The notes beneath the pieces were generated by a model that made no database searches, was not told where the DNA came from, and saw only the letters and a program-made list of their open reading frames with translations. From Saccharum officinarum (lineage: Eukaryota > Streptophyta > Magnoliopsida > Poales > Poaceae), in NCBI GenBank assembly GCA_020631735.1, contig CM036197.1, forward strand, positions 49,275,880 through 49,339,879: 64,000 nt of DNA. The letters run 5' to 3'. Made by a program: the position numbers and the translations under genes. This document shows, piece by piece, positions 59,101 through 64,000 of this stretch; within the stretch, counting starts at the first letter, position 1; every line of letters begins with the position of its first letter.

Positions 59101-61839
59101 TACCGGTTTGTAATAATATTACATAAGGTTTAAAGTTTGGAAACTGTGGTTTGTAAACTTAAATTATTGTAAGACTTTCGCTACTTTACTCTGATGATAT
59201 TTTGAATAAACTGTTGTAATATTGCAATACTCCTATGATTAGATCCTGTTCGGAGGAAAGCAGGCCTTTTAAGTTATGAGGAACATAAGTACGGTTGTCA
59301 GAGGTCATTATGACGATGACAGGTACATGTGGGCCATCATAATTAGGAGGTTCTGTGACACTTACTGAATTAACGACATATAATACCTCATACCAAATCA
59401 CTATTGCCACTATAAATTCATACTCTCCAAGTTCATTGTTTGCCAAGCCCTTAGCCTCACGGCTTGTTTTTGGATCATTATCAACATTAGATACCTGAAA
59501 TTGAAAGGAAGAAAATGTGTTATAGTTGGAGATAGCCAAAATAAGTACATCATTATCAAATACAAATACAACAATATTGGGTACCTGAAGTAGAGCCTCT
59601 CAAATGTTTGTGCGCTGAAATCTAATAGCTTTAACACTTTCAACACGACTCTCCCAACGTGTAGCTGATACTGACTTGAGAGTCAATCCTGATATGTTAT
59701 CTTTCAGAATCTGCCATTTCTTAGTAGAATTAGCAAAAGTTGTATAGATGTGTTGGATGATTCCAAAGAAGTCCTTAGCTTTACCACAAGTCTTAGTCAT
59801 ATCACAAAGTGTTAAATTAAGGCTATGGCAACCACAAGCAGAATAGAAAGCTCGAGGATTTACATCCAAAAGTTTTTTTATACCCCTTGATGTTTTTCTT
59901 TCATATTTGATCCATTGTCATAACCTTGTCCTCTCACATCATCTATATCAAGACCAAGGAGCTTTAGTTCATTCTCTAGCACATCAAAAAGTCCTTGCCC
60001 AGTTGTATCGTTGACATCCAAAAATCCAAGAACGAATTCTTCTATGCGAACATCACTTGAAGATGAGTCAACATATCTTATAATTAAAGACATTTTTCTT
60101 GGTGGCTTGCATCAGGAGTACAATCAAGTATGACAGAGAAGTACTTTGCACTCTTTATTTTCTTAATAATTTCAGACTTAATAGCAGAAGCAAGAAAGTG
60201 TATCAACTCATTCTGAATCTTAAAATCAAGATAATGAGCATGAGTTTCCTCACTTGTAATACGACGAACGTGTTCTTGAAAAAATGGGTCAAACTCAACC
60301 AACATCTCTACCAATCCCAAGAAATTTCCATTGCTATCTTCATACAGTTTGCTATTAGTCCCACGAAAAGCTAGATTATGCTTGGCAAGAAATTTAACAA
60401 TGCAAACAATTCTGAACAAAACTTTTTCCAATGGTCCTTTTCTTTCTCGAGTTGTCGTTGAGTGGCTTTATCAATAGTTTGGTCCTTTTGCAATCTACTA
60501 CGCAACTCATACCAAGTTGTCATACTCAAAACATGATCTGCACTTGTCTCATGCTCTTTAAGTCTATTACCAAGATGTATCCAATCATTAAAACCCTTAT
60601 TTGCCAACTGACCTTTTCGATGGCCTTTTATAAATAATTTACAACCAAAGCAAAAGACCCTATCGAGTTCCTTGGAATAGACAAGCCAATCTCTATCACA
60701 ATGCTCTCCATTTGATAAAATTATTGTATAGAATAGCGCAGAAAACCTTCTAGAATATCTATCCTTAGGACCTTTCTGAATTGATAAATCTCTTCTAGGG
60801 CCATTCTGTGCTAAAATATTAATTTGTTTATGATCAAGGGAATCCCAATATCTAGGATCAAATATATCAGGTTGAAAGGAATCATCAACATCCGCAATTG
60901 GTGAAGTGTTCAAGTTAACACCAGTACTAGTGGCCCCAATGTTATCAGCATTGTTATCCATTTCAATGTTTGTGTTGTCAATAAGAACTTCCTCGACCCC
61001 AACAATATTTTCTGTCTCTATCTGACCATCTCTAGGATCATTGTCATCATTATTATCAAGTGCAGTTCCCTGTCCCTGACCAAGTAACTGATTATCAGTG
61101 GTGACTTCTGACTCTTTTATAATAAATTTATCCATGGCCCCCTTTTGAGATTGAGTTAAATCCTCTATTCTTTATTTTTTTCTTACGCTTTTGGTAACCA
61201 GATTCAAATTTTCTAGGCCGGTTTGTAGAAGACATGACTAGAATATTGGAACACTAGATAATCCAGAACAAAGATAACTGAGCACCTAGATGGATCAATA
61301 TTATATAAGACATCACCCATCAACGTAGATTAAAATATTGAAAAATTAAAAATTAAGTGAACCAGATTAGTATACCTCAATACCTGGAGCCTGCCTAGAG
61401 ACTTGACGTATGGCTGCCTGAGCCCTGGTCCTGTCGCTCTGCAGTCTGCACTCCCGCTGGCTAGGGACCTGGCGACCGAGTGGAGACCTGCCGACCAGCA
61501 GCAACTCCGCACCGCTGTTCGCTTCGAGCCTCCGACGGCCGCCGTCCTGCGATCTTGTCGACTGCCGAGTCGACAGCGATAGGGAAGATGGAAGAGCAGA
61601 GAAGCGATGGATGGACGGAAAAGAAGTCTGGGCTAAAAACTAGTGGGCTCCTAGGTTACGTGCTGGAAACTATGGGCCCCTGAAAATTGGGGGCCATGTT
61701 CCGTCGCACGGATTGCACTCACATGGGCTCGGGCCTGTATATAGCCCATATTTAGCAAGTATATTATGCACGGGTACCGACAGTATTATCTTATGAAATT
61801 TTCCCTCTTCTCTTAAGAACGCATATATAATATTATGAT

Positions 61840-62390
61840 ATGCCGAAATCTCGTCATACAGCGGGCTCCACGTTCCTCATGCCTCCCAAGTAGCTTAGCA
61901 GTCTCGGTTGCCTGAAAATGCTACAGTGCAGATATCTCAAACAAATCCATCTTGGTAACGCTCCAAAGCATGGATAATGCTACTGATCTCAGAAGATATA
62001 ACCCTCACATTCAAGCTTCTCATGATCGAATGTATCATGTGAATTGATGACATAATCATATGAGAATTGCTTACTTAGTGCTATAATCCAATACCAAGCT
62101 AATATAGACAACAGTTTGGCAATGAGCCTCCTCTAGAGCCCTTGATACTTTCAAGCAGACATCATTAACCAACTCATTATATGCAAATTGCCAATTGTTT
62201 GATTGGACAAGAGCAGTGATACAAAGAGCAGAACCAGAAGAGATGCTCTTGTTCAGGGACTCATCCCATGGAGCCCCTTCAAGATTTTTTTGCCATGGCT
62301 ACTTTAAGGAGTCTGGAGGTTGAGATGAATTTTCAGCCCCTGAACTTTCATCGTAGATCTGTTGTTGCTCTTGTTAGTGTTCATCATGCA
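61840..62390 (-). pseudogene. Fragment of an ARM/HEAT-repeat protein gene, copy 1
   Basis: Read leftward from about 62,390, the frame gives QIYDESSGAENSSQPPDSLK, a stop, then WQKNLEGAPWDESLNKS, ALVQSNNWQFAYNELVNDV and LEEAHCQTVVYISL. After a short break comes IMSSIHMIHSIMRSLNVR(V)ISSEISSIIHAL, then after further shifts VAFQATETAKLLGRHEER. The helical, Leu/Ile-rich pattern resembles plant ARM/HEAT-repeat proteins (SINE1/TORTIFOLIA-like). That identity is from memory and tentative. A middle portion of the expected gene is missing. Stops and shifts show that it is not functional. Confidence 0.55.
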
Positions 62391-62453
62391 ATCTGACAGA
62401 GGCAACAAAGGGAGCTCATGATCTCAGATTTCTCGTCTTCTCTGTCCAGTGGA

Positions 62454-62860
62454 TCAATGCAATGGCGGGATAATGTGCAAACCACCTTGAGCAACCAGAG
62501 CTATGCAAGGGCCTTGAATCTGAGCACATGATCCTGACAACTGCTGAAACAAGCGCTCTAAAGCATGGATAATGCTACTAATCTCAGAAGATATAATCCT
62601 CACATTCAAGCTTCTCATGATCGAATGTATCATTTGAATTGATGACATAATCATCTGAGAATTGCTTACTTAGTGCTATGATCCAATACCAAGCTAATAT
62701 AGACAACAATTTGGCAATGAGTCTCCACTAGAGCCCTTGACACTTTCAAGCAGACATCATTAACCAACTCATTAGATGCAAATTGTCAATTGTTTGATTG
62801 GACAAGAGCAGTGATACAAAGAGCTGAACCAGAAGAGATGCTCTTATTCAGGGACGAATC
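62454..62860 (-). pseudogene. ARM/HEAT-repeat gene fragment, copy 2, fused to another sequence
   Basis: 62,563-62,855 repeats 61,970-62,265 at an offset of about 593 bp with scattered differences. Unlike copy 1, the coding text runs open through IISSEISSIIHALERL and then switches into a different peptide (FQQLSGSCAQIQGPCIALVA) encoded by 62,454-62,560. That second segment recurs twice in the next 900 bp. Confidence 0.55.
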
Positions 62861-62875
62861 TAGTGGTGTATGAGG

Positions 62876-63360
62876 GGAGCTTAAGCCCCCTACCGCCGCT
62901 GATCGGCGGCTGTAATCAACCGAACACTTTAATACACAACCCCATCACACACACAGCCTGCCTCACACTGGGGCTCTCACACGACCACGCATCATTTGGG
63001 CTCCACCATCCAGGATGTTGGCCGCCTCCTCCAGCGCTATGCCACCCACCGCGGCGGCCTCCGGGATAATGTGCAAACCACCTTGGAGCAACCAGCGCTA
63101 TGCAAGGGCCTTGAATCGGAGGGCTTAAGCCCCCTACCGCCGTTGATCGGCGGTTGTAATCAACCGGACACTTTAACACACAACCTCGTCACACACACAA
63201 CCCGTCTCACACTGGGGCTCTCACATGACCACGCATCATTTGGGCTCTGCCTTCGGCTTCCTCCTCCAGTGCTATGCCGCCCGCCGCGGTGGCCTCCGGG
63301 ATAATGTGCAAACCACCTTGGAGCAACCAGCGCTATGCAAGGGCCTTGAATCTGAGGCCA
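62876..63360. repeat. Tandem duplication of about 240 bp (two copies, plus a partial copy at 62,466)
   Basis: The landmark 'cttaagccccctaccgccg' lies at 62,880 and 63,124, and 'gggataatgtgcaaaccacc' at 62,466 (partial unit), 63,063 and 63,298. Units include 'cacactggggctctcac' and 'cctccagygctatgcc'. Minus-strand frames share QIQGPCIALVAP and WFAHYPGG. Function unknown. Confidence 0.8.
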
Positions 63361-63434
63361 TGATCCTGACAACTGTTGAGACAATTTGTCTGATGTGTGG
63401 TACAATGCTGGGGCCATGAACTTCTGCTGCAGTC

Positions 63435-63655
63435 TTAAAAATGCTAGCTTCGGAAGTATGCACGCGTATCCTGTTTGCTCTTTTAGTCTTTTGATTTCTG
63501 TTTGTCCACCATAGGGAGTAAATCCTGTTTGGTGCTCATCTTTTTATTGCACGTGGCCCTACCATGGTATCATGATCCACATTCCGGAGTCAATTCAGTG
63601 TGCGATTGGAGTTGGTACAGTGCCAATTAAAGGGGCGTGATCGAGTGCCTGGCAC
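63435..63655 (+). repeat. Dispersed duplicate, copy 2 (partner at 50,278-50,575)
   Basis: Matches 50,280-50,325 and 50,447-50,540 in the same order and orientation but lacks the MITE remnant between the blocks. Several point differences. Confidence 0.75.
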
Positions 63656-63728
63656 GACCTCTCGTCTAAAGCAAACACCGAACTACTGTATCATCTTCAG
63701 GTGCGCAGATGCAAATGCAACGCAGCTG

Positions 63729-64000
63729 TTTTTTTTTTTGACAGAACATACCTGTATTAAAGTTAAGGAAACATACACATACCAGTACAAGTACGTCGTA
63801 CATGGATACAGAGGCCAGCTATGCCACCAAACATTGCATAAAGGGCCACAAGAAAAACAGAAATTAGAAACAGGTCCCTAGACCCTTTCCCAACTGAAGA
63901 CTTCCATCGCCGGGGATCACCGGCTCCGGCCGTCGCTGCCGCCATCCAGATCCGAGGAAACTCCATCGCGCAAAGGCTTTGGAAGAAGCCGCAGAAGACA
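63729..64000 (-). mobile_element. 3' end of a poly(A)-tailed retroposon (LINE-like), cut by the window edge
   Basis: The minus strand ends in A11 (63,729-63,739). The adjoining 'catacctgtatta' and the 'agtacaagtac' / 'atggatacagaggc' text parallel the element at 40,648-41,862. The 5' part lies outside the window, so no TSD can be seen. Confidence 0.55.

Larger units (their letters stand above)
53701..59360 (+). mobile_element. Gypsy-type solo LTR 'C' inserted in the hAT transposase gene
   Basis: Starts TGTAACACCTCGGG, ends GGAGGTTCTGTGACA, and is flanked by perfect 5-bp duplications cttac (53,696-53,700 and 59,361-59,365). Excluding nested LTR D it is about 4.05 kb. It shares ordered blocks with A and B: the GC-rich zone with a TATA box (ctataaaagg, about 54,916), 'gcaaggcaagccccgg' (about 57,963) and 'gagtactcttgtactcagggttt' (about 58,916). 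No primer binding site or internal domain, so a solo LTR. Confidence 0.92.
52924..61135 (-). pseudogene. hAT transposase (TTF-type zinc finger, DUF4371, hAT dimerisation), broken
   Basis: Read leftward from 61,135: a 254-residue acidic N-terminal part with a TTF-type zinc-finger region (RRFSALFYT, then VFCFGCKLF, about 60,630-60,750). A frameshift near 60,425 leads into the DUF4371-like core (KFLAKHNLAFRG, VILDCTPDASHQEK; 60,431-60,084). A second single-base shift lies near 60,095 and a third near 59,875, between HQGV and LLDVNPRAF. YSACGCHSLNL and TRWESRVES follow. A likely intron of about 88 bp (GT at about 59,583, AG at about 59,495) precedes SNVDNDPKTSREAKGLANNEL. The frame is then cut after VVNSVS by LTR C. 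It resumes at 53,700 with EHLQAKDMLIDV and runs to 52,924 with the dimerisation motif ERSFSKLKLLKSYLRS. The protein would cut and paste hAT elements in the nucleus. At least three shifts plus the 5.7-kb insertion make it a pseudogene. Confidence 0.88.
52794..61738 (-). mobile_element. hAT transposon with TTF-type zinc-finger transposase, split by nested LTRs
   Basis: The exact 8-bp duplication atatagcc flanks it (52,786-52,793 and 61,739-61,746). Ends are CAGGGCCGAGCCGG at the left and, read in reverse, (A)CAGGCCCGAGCCC at the right, a typical hAT inverted terminus. The transposase gene is on the minus strand. Without solo LTR C and its duplicated target (5,665 bp) the element is about 3.28 kb. 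The transposase carries frameshifts, so the copy is dead independently of the LTR insertion. Confidence 0.88.

Overview
The window looks like a draft assembly of a large, repeat-rich grass genome, probably panicoid or Andropogoneae (sorghum, sugarcane, Miscanthus or maize relatives). The evidence is long Maximus/SIRE-type Copia LTRs, roughly 4-kb TGTAAC-starting gypsy-type LTRs, Stowaway and Tourist-like MITEs, a very GC-rich intron-free ERF gene and a 100-N scaffold gap. I recognise only one apparently functional host gene, a minus-strand AP2/ERF factor of the DREB type at 36,328-37,056. Nearly everything else is transposon sequence, and exact target-site duplications (TSDs) allow the order of insertion to be read.

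Layout. 1-4,665: 3' end of a chromovirus-like gypsy element plus its long 3' LTR (A), cut off at a chimeric junction. 4,666-11,079: 5'-truncated Copia element with an intact 1,017-aa integrase/RT/RNase H frame and its 3' LTR (E). 11,080-15,444: unassigned relic, then Copia solo LTR F (flanks gttgg/gctgg) holding solo LTR G (gatca/aatca). 16,365-27,189: gypsy-type solo LTR B (TSD ACTGT) with a gag-only minus-strand gypsy element inserted ten bases from its end, which itself carries solo LTR H (TSD GATTG). 27,352-29,510: MITEs, one of them split by a CACTA element (TSD ATA) that carries a small solo LTR (GCCAG/GCCGG). 29.5-35.0 kb: gene-poor DNA, the gap, two MITEs and a hAT-like element with 145-bp internal tandem repeats (TSD GTGCAGAG).

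35-46 kb is the gene-proximal segment: the ERF gene flanked by Tourist-like and Stowaway MITEs, a short LINE-type insertion and a decayed LINE coding relic. 45.6-52.0 kb holds a dense cluster of one GGCCTTGTTTAG MITE family, several with perfect 3-bp TSDs. 52,794-61,738 is a hAT element with an exact 8-bp TSD (ATATAGCC). Its transposase gene is split by a long solo LTR (C, TSD CTTAC) that is itself split by Copia solo LTR D (TSD GTCGG). 61.8-63.4 kb holds duplicated, broken fragments of what looks like an ARM/HEAT-repeat gene, and the window ends in another LINE 3' end.

I found no new multi-gene system. The most unusual signals are: subfamily-specific CpG-rich palindrome arrays upstream of, or at the equivalent place to, the TATA box in four different Copia LTRs; an AP2 domain apparently three residues short; the three-level nested insertions dated by perfect TSDs; and duplicated gene fragments next to the hAT element. 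No similarity search was run, so family names rest on recognised motifs.
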